From: Candidatus Siliceabacter maunaloa
Lineage (GTDB): Bacteria; Actinomycetota; Thermoleophilia; Solirubrobacterales; Solirubrobacteraceae
Length of the DNA stretch: 64,000 bases
Direction: 5' to 3'
Assembly: GCA_024330185.1 (NCBI GenBank)
Contig: JANDLV010000001.1
Span: 1-64,000 of the forward strand
The translations under genes and the position numbers were made by a program. This document shows, piece by piece, positions 45,741 to 55,628 of the stretch. A model generated the notes under the pieces. The model was given only the letters and a program-made list of their open reading frames with translations. It ran no database searches and was not told the DNA's origin. The first letter of the stretch is position 1. Each line of letters starts with the position of its first letter.

Positions 45741-47130
45741 ACAGCGACGTCGTGCCCGGGTGGCCGCTGGGCAGGCCGGCGGTGACCCCGACGCGGCTGC
45801 CCGGCCGGACCCAGCCCAGTTCGACGACGCGGCGCACGGCGTCGTGGATGAGCGCCTCGGTGACCTCGTGACGGCGCATCGACGCGGCCTGCACCCCCCA
45901 CATCAGGCCACATCTCCGCACGGTCTCCTTGCCCGGCGACAGCGCCAGAATGGGGACGTTGGGGCGGTGTGCGCTGACCAGGCGGGCCGAGCGCCCCGAC
46001 AGGGTCGGCACCACCAGTGCGTCCAGGTGCAGTTCGCCGGCCGCGACGCAGGCCGAGTGGGCCAGGGTGTAGGCGGGGTCGCGGTCGTCGCGGCGCACGC
46101 GGCCCTCGTTCCACTCGCGGTAGGGCAGCGCCGTCTCGGTGTGGCGCGCGATCGCGGCCATCATCGACACCGCCCCCACGGGGTGGTCGCCCACGGCGGT
46201 CTCCTGGGAGAGCATGACGGCGTCGGTGCCGTCGAGGATCGCGTTGGCCACGTCGGCCACCTCGGCGCGCGTCGGACGGCTGCTGGAGACCATCGAGTCG
46301 AGCATCTGCGTGGCTGTGATGGACGGGCGGGCCAGCCGGCCGGCCAGGGCCAGCAGGCGCTTCTGCACCAGCGGCACCTCCTCGATGGGCAGCTCGATCC
46401 CCAGGTCCCCGCGCGCGACCATGACGCAGTCGGCGACGTGCAGGATGTCCTCGGCGCGGTCCACGGCCTGGGGCTTCTCGATCTTGGCGATGAGTGGCAG
46501 GCGGGTGTGGCGGCGCACCTCGGAGACGTCCTCGGGCCGGCGGACGAAGCTCAGCGCGACGAGATCGGCGCCCATGCGCTCCCCGGCCGCGAGCAGCTCG
46601 AGATCCTCCTGGGGCACGGCGGGCAGCACGTCCGTCGGGCCGGGCACGTTGAGCCCCTGGCGGGAGGCCACCGGACCGCCGACCTCCACCTCGGCGTCGA
46701 TCTCACCCTCGCCCGCCCGCACGGCCAGCACCCGCAGGCGGATGGAGCCGTCGGCGAGGTACATCACAGCGCCGGACTCGACGGCGCCGGCCAGCCCGGC
46801 GTAGGCGACGCTCATGCGCTCCCTCGTCCCGGCGCCGTCCGCGCCGCACACGAACGTCACGGTGTCGCCGGTGCCCAGCTCGACGTGGTCCTCGACCAGG
46901 GGGCCGATGCGCAGCTTGGGGCCGGGAAGGTCCTGCAGGATGGCCACGGGCCGCCCGGCCCGTCCGGCGGCGTCACGGATGCGGCCCACCGTCTCGGCGT
47001 GCTCCTCGACGCTGCCGTGGGAGAAGTTCAGCCGCGCCACGTCCATTCCCGCCTCGACCAGGCGCACCAGCACCTCGGGCTCGCGCGAGGCGGGCCCGAT
47101 CGTGGCCACGATCTTGGTGCGCCGGTCCAT
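45721..47130 (-). CDS. pyk: pyruvate kinase
   Basis: This 469-residue enzyme has the N-terminal RTKIVATIGPASREPEVLV and RLNFSHGSVEEH. The active site LIAKIEKPQAVDRAEDIL contains the catalytic Lys and Mg2+-binding Glu, then VARGDLGIELPIEEVPLVQK and ITATQMLDSMVSSSRPTRAE. The C-terminal allosteric domain is complete (LVVPTLSGRSARLVSAHRPN). It converts phosphoenolpyruvate and ADP to pyruvate and ATP. TATCGT (reverse, 47139-47144) lies 8 nt before the ATG. Length and motif order are ordinary. Confidence 0.97.
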   Translation of the reverse strand: MDRRTKIVATIGPASREPEVLVRLVEAGMDVARLNFSHGSVEEHAETVGRIRDAAGRAGRPVAILQDLPGPKLRIGPLVEDHVELGTGDTVTFVCGADGAGTRERMSVAYAGLAGAVESGAVMYLADGSIRLRVLAVRAGEGEIDAEVEVGGPVASRQGLNVPGPTDVLPAVPQEDLELLAAGERMGADLVALSFVRRPEDVSEVRRHTRLPLIAKIEKPQAVDRAEDILHVADCVMVARGDLGIELPIEEVPLVQKRLLALAGRLARPSITATQMLDSMVSSSRPTRAEVADVANAILDGTDAVMLSQETAVGDHPVGAVSMMAAIARHTETALPYREWNEGRVRRDDRDPAYTLAHSACVAAGELHLDALVVPTLSGRSARLVSAHRPNVPILALSPGKETVRRCGLMWGVQAASMRRHEVTEALIHDAVRRVVELGWVRPGSRVGVTAGLPSGHPGTTSLFTVQET

Positions 47131-47177
47131 GACGCGCAACGATACGGGCCGCCGGGCCGGGCGGCCGATGGGCGGTG

Positions 47178-48271
<1,094 letters not shown>

Positions 48272-48275
<4 letters not shown>

Positions 48276-49426
48276 GCGCGCCAGGCCTCGTCCAGGGCGG
48301 CCAGCGCGTCGGTGGGGTCGGCGCCCAGCTCGCCGGCCAGCGCGCTGACCAGGCGGCGCTGTGGCTGACGCCGCGCGCCGGCGCCCATGACGCCGATGCG
48401 CCACGCGCGGCCGGCCATCGGGCCCAGGCCTCCCGAGACCTCGATGCCGTGGTCGAGCAGGAGGCTGCGCCGCAGGGCCGCCTCGTCGACGCCCTCGGGC
48501 ACCGTCACGGCCAGCAGCGGCCACAGTGCCTCGCCCTCGGGCGCGATGCGCTCGAAGCCCAGGCCTCCCAGCGCGGCGCGCAGCGCCTCGTGCGCGCGCT
48601 CGTGGCGCGCCCAGCGCGCCTCCAGGCCCTCGTCGTGCACGATGCACAGCGCCTCCCGCAGCGCGTAGACCAGGTTGATCGGCGCCGTGTGGTGGTAGGC
48701 GCGGCCACCGTCGCCGGTCCAGTAGGACAGAACCAGCGACAGATCGAAGTACCACGACCGCCCGGGTGCCGACCGTGCCGCCAGCTTGGCCAGCGCCCGC
48801 TCCCCCGCCGTGAAGGGCGCGAGCCCCGGCGGCACGTTGAGGCACTTCTGGGTCCCGCTGAAGGCGGCGTCCACGCCGGCCTCGTCCAGCGCGAGCGGGT
48901 GGCCTGATAGCGAGGTGACGCAGTCGATCATCAATAGCGCGTCGCGCTCCCGGCAGGCCTCGGCCAGCCCGTCCAGCGGCTGGGCCACGCCCGTGGAGGT
49001 CTCGCCGTGCACGACCACCATCGCGTCCAGCCCCTCGCGTGCGGCCTCGATCAGCCGCTCGACCTCGATCGCCCGCCCCCACTCCGCCTCCACGCGCACC
49101 ACATCGGCCCCCGCGCGCGCGAGCTGGTCGGCCATCCGCTCGCCGAAGAGCCCGTGCACGCCGCACACGACCCGGTCGCCGGGATCGACGAAGTTGCTGA
49201 CCAGCGCGTCCATCCCCGCGCTCCCGGTCCCGCTGATCGGCAGCGTGGCCCGGTTGGCCGTGGCAAACGTCGCGCGCAGCCCCGTCGCGACCTCCTCCAT
49301 GATCTCGGCGAAGGCCGGGTCCATGTGCCCGATCGTGGGCAGCGCGAGCGCGTCGAGCACCTCGCGCGGCACCGGGCTGGGGCCCGAGCCCAGCAGCAGC
49401 CGCTCGGGTGGGGCGTCCGCGTTCAC
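48272..49426 (-). CDS. class V aminotransferase (alanine-glyoxylate type)
   Basis: This 384-residue PLP enzyme has LLGSGPSPVPREVLDALALP and GHMDPAFAEIMEEVATGLRA, the typical start of serine/alanine-glyoxylate aminotransferases. PLP contacts are ISGTGSAGMDALVSNF, MVVVHGETSTGVAQPL, LLMIDCVTSLSGHPLALDE and the Schiff-base Lys in FSGTQKCLNVPPGLAPF. It transfers amino groups from alanine or serine to glyoxylate. GTG start overlaps the stop of the upstream small gene, and the 3' end overlaps the M29 peptidase. Substrate preference is not decided by sequence. Confidence 0.93.
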
Positions 49427-49803
49427 GGGGCCTCCACCTCGGGAAAGTGCTCGACCAGGTGCTCGCGCAGCGCCTCGCGCACGAAACGTCGCTGCGCCTG
49501 CGAGGCCATCCGGTAGCGGCCCAGCAGCTCGTGCTGGCCCTCGGTGGCGACGCCATCGATGTCCCAGCGCACGGCCAGGCGCTCGAAGAGGAACTCCACC
49601 GCCCGCTGCCAGGTGTCCTCGGTGGAGCGCGCCTGGTCGTGCAGGACGGCCGCGTACTCGCGCCGGGTGGCCGGCGTGAGCGCGCCGCGCAGCTCGAGTA
49701 CCGCGTCGCCCTCGGGCGAGCGGTACTCGCACGATGGCGCGGTCAGCGGCGGCAGGGCCCCGCCGCCGTCGGTCCGCGCCCGCTGGCGGCTGCGCTTCCC
49801 CAT
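49423..49803 (-). CDS. conserved hypothetical protein
   Basis: This 126-residue protein starts basic (MGKRSRQRARTDGGGALPPL), followed by an acidic-hydrophobic region with VLELRGALTPATRREYAAVL and WQRAVEFLFERLAVRWDIDG, then HELLGRYRMASQAQRRFVRE. The pattern is all-helical with no membrane segment. I do not recognise a family. It lies between the MBL fusion gene and the aminotransferase, and its stop overlaps the aminotransferase start, so it is translated as part of the operon. Confidence 0.72.
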   Translation of the reverse strand: MGKRSRQRARTDGGGALPPLTAPSCEYRSPEGDAVLELRGALTPATRREYAAVLHDQARSTEDTWQRAVEFLFERLAVRWDIDGVATEGQHELLGRYRMASQAQRRFVREALREHLVEHFPEVEAP

Positions 49804-49813
49804 CAGTTGCCCC

Positions 49814-51133
49814 TCACTGGCTCGCTGCGCGCTCCAGCGCCCCGCGCACGTCTCCGCGCGCCGGCTCGGCGTGGCCGGGGAAGGCCACCGCGGGCCCGAG
49901 CTCGGCGAGCTTGTGCAACGAGGCCCGGGCCTGCTGCGTGTCGAGGTTGTAGGCCTCGGGGGGCAACGCCGGTTCCTGGGGGCGGCCCCACAGGTCCAGG
50001 GTGTAGAAGGCGTCGCTGCACAACAGGACCCGGTCGCGCTCGCGCCACAGCGCGATCAGCCCGGGCGCGTGGCCGGGGACGTGGACGACCTGGAAGCCGG
50101 CCACCGTGTCGCCCGCGACCACGGTATCGGCGATGCGCACCGGCCCGCCGTCCCAGAAGCGGGGGTGGAGCACGCGCGTGTGGGCCTGGCGGTGCACCCA
50201 GGGCAGCTTGTCCACCTGCCAGTAGCGCCACCCGCCCGTGCCCTCGGCGTCGGCCACCTCGTCGGGGTGGCAGAGCACGGGAACGTCGGGGAAGGCCGGG
50301 GCGGTGCCGCGGTTGTCGCTGTGGCCGTGGCTGAGCACGATGCGCTCGAGCCCGCCCATGCGGGCCACGGCGGCGCGCACCTGCGCCGTCATGTAGCGCC
50401 CCCCGGCGTCGAACATCACGGTTCCGCCCGTGCGCGATGGGCCCGAGCCGGCCTGGCCGTCGCCGTCGAGGTCGCGCAGCAGGTAGACGTTGCAGTCGGC
50501 CGGCCAGCCCCCCTGCACCCGCCAGACGCCGTCGGCGACCTCCTCGGCCTCCTCGGAGCCGCCGAAGCGGGCCATCAGCCCGGTCCTGACGTTGAGCGCC
50601 GCGGTCATGCGCGCCTCGGTGACCGATCCACGGGCGGGCAGCGCGCCGAGCTGGCGCGCCAGGGACATCCCGTCGGTGTAGGCCAGGACGCGGCCCACCT
50701 TCCCCTCACGCGGCCACACCAGGTCGGTGCCCTCGAGCTCGACGGCCGCGCCGGTGGGCGCCATCCCGTTGAAGCGCCCGGGCCCGGCGAAGGTTCCCCG
50801 CGCGCGCCAGCGCACGGCGGCGTGCCGGCCGTCGGCCACAAGGTCGAGCACGCGGAAGCGGAAGTCGGGGAAGGCCGCGTAGAGCTCGTCGAACCAGGCG
50901 ACCAGCTCGTCGCGGCCCGCCGGACCCACGACGCCGTGGACCGTCCCCTCCATCTCGGGGTGGTACCAGTCGCGTTGCGCGGTGCGCTCGCCGCGCTCCA
51001 GGGCCGAGAAGTAGCCGCGGGCGACGGTCTCGGCGTCGTCGGTCTGCTCCGGGCGGGCCGGCTGCTCGGAGCGCGCCGCCTCCTCCTGGCCGGCCAGGGC
51101 CGCGAACTCCGCTGTGCTCTCCTCCTGCGCCAT
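49814..51133 (-). CDS. NTF2/SnoaL-metallo-beta-lactamase fusion protein
   Basis: This is a 439-residue protein with two domains. Residues about 30-155 are a SnoaL-like NTF2 fold (VARGYFSALERGERTAQRDW, FDELYAAFPDFRFRVLDLVA, VRWRARGTFAGPGRFNG). Residues about 205-435 are an MBL domain with IVLSHGHSDNRGTAPAF, HPDEVADAEGTG, VVHVPGHAPGLIALWRERD and LLCSDAFYTLDLWG, ending AVAFPGHAEPAR. The first motif, HGHSDN, keeps His-x-His-x-Asp but replaces the last usual His, so the metal site may be altered. A strong SD (GAGGAGG) precedes the ATG at 51133. The fusion suggests that a small molecule bound by the first domain is hydrolysed by the second; this is inference. Confidence 0.85.
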   Translation of the reverse strand: MAQEESTAEFAALAGQEEAARSEQPARPEQTDDAETVARGYFSALERGERTAQRDWYHPEMEGTVHGVVGPAGRDELVAWFDELYAAFPDFRFRVLDLVADGRHAAVRWRARGTFAGPGRFNGMAPTGAAVELEGTDLVWPREGKVGRVLAYTDGMSLARQLGALPARGSVTEARMTAALNVRTGLMARFGGSEEAEEVADGVWRVQGGWPADCNVYLLRDLDGDGQAGSGPSRTGGTVMFDAGGRYMTAQVRAAVARMGGLERIVLSHGHSDNRGTAPAFPDVPVLCHPDEVADAEGTGGWRYWQVDKLPWVHRQAHTRVLHPRFWDGGPVRIADTVVAGDTVAGFQVVHVPGHAPGLIALWRERDRVLLCSDAFYTLDLWGRPQEPALPPEAYNLDTQQARASLHKLAELGPAVAFPGHAEPARGDVRGALERAASQ

Positions 51134-51441
51134 CCGTCCTCCTCTCGACTCCCGGCCGCTCAGGCTATCGACCATCCAGGGTCCGCGACCATGCCCCAGC
51201 CCGCGCGCAAGAGGGACCCCGGGCCACGGCGAGCGCGTGCTGCCCAGCGTGTGGCGCGTCGCCTGCCGCTGCCCCATCGAGGGGTGCCCCACTGCAACGC
51301 CCGCCTGTGCCTCTCGGGCCACGGGCGCACGTTCACCGACGTGCTGGCCCACATCGAGGCCAACCGCCCTCTGGTGGCCGATGGCCTGGACCGGGTCGTC
51401 ACGTCGCAGAGACGGACACCTGGGTTAGCGTGTAGGGCCTC
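51134..51441. other. intergenic region upstream of metF
   Basis: About 300 bp between divergent genes. A forward frame from about 51190 (MPQPARKRDPGPRRARAAQR, later SGHGRTFTDVLAHIEANRP) shows weak protein-like pattern, but it shares space with other open frames and no family is recognised. TAGGGC at 51433-51438 lies 3 nt before the metF ATG and is too close to be a normal -10 box. No RNA element is seen. Confidence 0.4.
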
Positions 51442-52341
51442 ATGCGCGTCGACGAGCTGTTCGAGCGGGCCGACGAGCCCGTCTTCTCCTTCGAGTTCTT
51501 CCCTCCCAAGACCCCCGAGGGCGAGGCCAACCTCTTCCGTGCCCTGGAGGAGCTGGCGCGCATGCGCCCCGACTACGTCTCGGTCACCTACGGGGCCGGC
51601 GGCTCCACGAGCGACAAGACCATCGAGGTGGTCTCGCGGATCCGCGAGGAGTTCGACCTCGAGGCCATGGCGCACTTCACGTGCGTGAGCGCCACCGAGA
51701 CGCAGCTGCGCTCCACCCTGGACGAGCTCCAGCGCCGCGGGATCGAGAACGTGCTGGCCCTGCGCGGCGACCCGCCCCGGGGTCAGGAGGAGTGGACCAA
51801 GACGGAGGGCGGCCTGGAGTACAGCCGCGAGCTGGTCGCGCTCATCGATAGCGACTACGACTTCTCGATCGGCGCCGCGTGCTTCCCCGAGACCCACATC
51901 CACGCGACCGACACGGAGAGCGACCTGCGCTATCTCAAGGAGAAGGTGGATGCGGGTGCGCGCTTCCTCATCACCCAGCTCTTCTTCGACAACGCCTACT
52001 TCGACGACTTCGTGGCCCGCGCGCGGGACATCGGCATCGACGTGCCGATCGTGGCGGGCATCATGCCCATCACCAACGTGGGCCAGATCGCGCGGATCAC
52101 CTCGATGTGCGGCTCGGTCATCCCCGAGGGCCTGCAGGAGCAGCTCGACGCGCGCGCCGACGACCCGCAGGCGGTCACGGAGTTCGGCGTGGCCTACGCG
52201 ACGCTGCAGTGCGCCGACCTCCTGGCCAAGGGCGCCCCGGGCGTTCATTTCTACACCCTCAACCGCTCCCCGGCCACCCGCGCGATCCTCTCCGCGCTGC
52301 GCCTCATGCCCCCGTGGGAGCGGGCCGGCGCGCCGGCGTAA
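51442..52341 (+). CDS. metF: 5,10-methylenetetrahydrofolate reductase
   Basis: This 299-residue flavoprotein has the MTHFR beginning FSFEFFPPKTPEGEANLFRA, then YVSVTYGAGGSTSDKTIEVV, HFTCVSATETQLRSTLDEL, NVLALRGDPPRGQEEW, and IGAACFPETHIHATDTESDL with the usual RFLITQLFFDN and VPIVAGIMPITN blocks. The catalytic Glu lies in FEFFPPK. It reduces methylene-THF to 5-methyl-THF for methionine synthesis. It starts at ATG 51442, divergent from the MBL fusion gene. No S-adenosylmethionine riboswitch is evident upstream. Confidence 0.96.
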   Translation: MRVDELFERADEPVFSFEFFPPKTPEGEANLFRALEELARMRPDYVSVTYGAGGSTSDKTIEVVSRIREEFDLEAMAHFTCVSATETQLRSTLDELQRRGIENVLALRGDPPRGQEEWTKTEGGLEYSRELVALIDSDYDFSIGAACFPETHIHATDTESDLRYLKEKVDAGARFLITQLFFDNAYFDDFVARARDIGIDVPIVAGIMPITNVGQIARITSMCGSVIPEGLQEQLDARADDPQAVTEFGVAYATLQCADLLAKGAPGVHFYTLNRSPATRAILSALRLMPPWERAGAPA

Positions 52342-52468
52342 AGACGGCCTCGCGGCCGCCGAGACGGGCCCCCGGCCGCCGAGACGGGGCGATCGCACCC
52401 GACTCCTTCCTCACCGCTGCCGTTCGTCGAGCCCGCCGCTACGGCCTAACAGGCCGGGCAAGCCCGGG

Positions 52469-52759
52469 TCAGGCCGTCGCCTCGACCGGCCTGGGCTCGA
52501 GCCCCTCGGCGAGCATCGGCCGCCCGTCGAGCTCGTAGCGCACGTCCACGGAGTGGTGGGCGCGGTAGGTCCCGATGCCCCAGGCGCCCAGGAACCAGCG
52601 CCAGAAGCCCAGGCGGCCCTCCTGGGCGAGCTGGGCGGCGAAGTGCAGCTCCCGGCCACGGACCTCGAAGGCCTCTCCCCGGACCTGATGCACCCCGTTG
52701 ATGTAGACCTCGAAGTCGCCGCGCACCTGCGGCGGGAGGTCCACTACCGAGCCGGCCAT
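52469..52759 (-). CDS. conserved hypothetical protein
   Basis: This 96-residue protein has EVYINGVHQVRGEAFEVRGR, HFAAQLAQEGRLGFWRWFLG and AWGIGTYRAHHSVDVRYELD. It looks like a small beta-rich domain with many aromatics and no signal. No family is recognised. Its ATG forms a CATG overlap with an upstream ATG in the frame of the divergent peptidase gene, so I place that gene's start further downstream. Confidence 0.65.
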   Translation of the reverse strand: MAGSVVDLPPQVRGDFEVYINGVHQVRGEAFEVRGRELHFAAQLAQEGRLGFWRWFLGAWGIGTYRAHHSVDVRYELDGRPMLAEGLEPRPVEATA

Positions 52760-52802
52760 GGCCCGAGCGTATCCGCCTGTGCCGTCCCTACCCTCCAGAG
52801 CC

Positions 52803-53474
52803 GTGCCCGCTCCCGCCTCCGCCGGTGATCTCGCCTACGCCGTGCGCCGCTCCTCGCGCGCGCGGCGCGTGCGGGTGGCCGTGGACCCGCGCGGGGGGGT
52901 GGAGGTCGTCCTGCCCGGGCCGGCGCCCGAGCGCGCCGCGGCCGAGGCCGTGGTCGAGCTGCGCCCCTGGATCGACCGCCGGCTGGCCGAGGTGGCCGCG
53001 GTGCACGACCGCCTGGCCGCCCGGGCTGGCAACGTTCCCTACCTCGATGAGACACTGCGCCTGGCGCCCCAAGCCGGGCGAACCCGCGTGCACCGTCGCG
53101 GCGACGTGCTCCACGTGCCCGCCGGCGACGCGCGCCCGGCCCTGGAGCGCTGGTACCGCCGCGCGGCCCGGGCCGAGGTGGCCCAGCGCCTGGACGCCGC
53201 GGTGGCCGCGCTGGACACCGCCTACACGCGCCTGACCATCCGCGACCAGCGGACGCGCTGGGGCTCGTGCTCGGCCGAGGGAGCGATCGCCATCAACTGG
53301 CGCCTCCTGCTGGGGCCGGCCGAGGTGCTCGACTACGTCGTCTGGCACGAGGCGTGCCATCTCGTAATCCACGATCACTCGCCCGCCTTCTGGTCGCTGC
53401 TGGAGGCGAAGGCGGGCGATCAGAGGCAGGCCAGGCGTTGGCTGCGCATCAACGCCATGCTGTTGACGCTCTAG
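52803..53474 (+). CDS. YgjP/SprT-like zinc metallopeptidase
   Basis: This 223-residue protein has the DUF45/YgjP core RLTIRDQRTRWGSCSAEGAI followed by NWRLLLGPAEVLDYVVWHEA. The zinc motif HEACH and the third ligand in IHDHSPAFWSLLE are intact, giving a complete gluzincin-like site. The N-terminal 100 residues include RRSSRARRVRVAVDPRGGVE, a small beta unit typical of the family. The function in cells is not settled. GTG 52803 is chosen over ATG 52758: a TACCCT box at 52789-52794 is 8 nt upstream, consistent with leaderless starts elsewhere here. Confidence 0.9.
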   Translation: MPAPASAGDLAYAVRRSSRARRVRVAVDPRGGVEVVLPGPAPERAAAEAVVELRPWIDRRLAEVAAVHDRLAARAGNVPYLDETLRLAPQAGRTRVHRRGDVLHVPAGDARPALERWYRRAARAEVAQRLDAAVAALDTAYTRLTIRDQRTRWGSCSAEGAIAINWRLLLGPAEVLDYVVWHEACHLVIHDHSPAFWSLLEAKAGDQRQARRWLRINAMLLTL

Positions 53475-53564
53475 TGCTCTGTGAGGCGGCCAAGCAGGCC
53501 GACGTGCGCGTGGCGGGGGTCTCCTGCGGAGGGGGGTCGACCCTTCGATGGTTGCTCGCCGGGA

Positions 53565-53978
53565 TTACGGGGCGCTCGTGCTCAGCGCCCGGCGCAGCGC
53601 GGCGAAGGCGTCCTCGCCCGGTGCCTGCTCGACGATCGTACGCCGCACGCGGCCGCGGTAGGCCTCCGCCGAGCCGTCCCCGCGCACGTCGATCCCCCCG
53701 CGCACGCGGCCGGGGCCGGCGACCTCTCCGCGCGCCGCGACCTGGGCCACCGGCTCGTACTCGCGTGCAAGCGCGCGGGTGTGCCCGCGCGTGGCGCCCA
53801 GGTCGGCCAGGCGGGCCTCCAGCGCTGCGAGCGCGTCGTCGAGGCGCTCGTGGCGCGTGCGCTCGACCCGCGGGCCGACGCGCACCGTCAGCTTGTAGGG
53901 CCCGGGCCGCAGCGAAGAAGGCACGCGGGTCCCGCCTCCGGCAGAGGCAATGCCGCGGGACCCGCCTGGGGTCGTCAC
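53565..53978 (-). CDS. conserved hypothetical protein
   Basis: This 137-residue protein has PGPYKLTVRVGPRVERTRHE then RLDDALAALEARLADLGATR, AREYEPVAQVAARGEVAGPG and GGIDVRGDGSAEAYRGRVRR, finishing with a helix FAALRRAL. It is a small alpha/beta protein with no membrane part. I do not recognise a named family, though the pattern looks conserved rather than random. The GTG at 53978 is chosen because earlier residues in the frame are low-complexity. It lies just downstream of citrate synthase on the same strand. Confidence 0.65.
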   Translation of the reverse strand: MTTPGGSRGIASAGGGTRVPSSLRPGPYKLTVRVGPRVERTRHERLDDALAALEARLADLGATRGHTRALAREYEPVAQVAARGEVAGPGRVRGGIDVRGDGSAEAYRGRVRRTIVEQAPGEDAFAALRRALSTSAP

Positions 53979-54016
53979 CTGACCGCCGCCACCCACGTGA
54001 CGGCCGTCGGCACCCG

Positions 54017-55342
<1,326 letters not shown>

Positions 55343-55406
55343 GCTCGCCTGCTCCTCTCGCGCTCCATCGACCTCACAGGTTATGCCCGGGAGGAGCCCG
55401 AGGCGA

Positions 55407-55619
55407 TCAGGCGCTGCTGATGACCGACGCGGCCATGGTGAAGACGACCAGGACCACGGAGACCACCATGACCGCCCGCGCGCCACCCTCGGGGAACCGG
55501 GAGCGCCTGAGGCCGGCGGCCGAGATGGCCACGGCGAAGACGGCGAGGACGATGCCCGCGGTGTAGAAGAGGGTCGGGGCTCCCTCTTCCTCGACGGCGG
55601 CCAGCAGGACGGCGATCAT
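55407..55619 (-). CDS. small two-helix membrane protein
   Basis: This 70-residue protein has two membrane helices, LFYTAGIVLAVFAVAISAAG and AVMVVSVVLVVFTMAASVIS, joined by LRRSRFPEGGAR. No family is firmly recognised. It could be a small subunit of a respiratory complex, but no such genes are nearby. It lies between the dCTP deaminase and citrate synthase genes, about 10 bp after the former's stop, so it may be co-transcribed with it. Confidence 0.7.
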   Translation of the reverse strand: MIAVLLAAVEEEGAPTLFYTAGIVLAVFAVAISAAGLRRSRFPEGGARAVMVVSVVLVVFTMAASVISSA

Positions 55620-55628
55620 GGCGCCAGC

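Noticed and set aside
51190-51440. Small zinc-finger-like protein upstream of metF
   Set aside because: Cys and His residues can be lined up loosely in one frame, but spacing does not match a known finger and other frames are equally open.
52758-52803. ATG 52758 as the YgjP-like start
   Set aside because: It would overlap the divergent gene's start codon, and the TACCCT box and family pattern fit the GTG at 52803.
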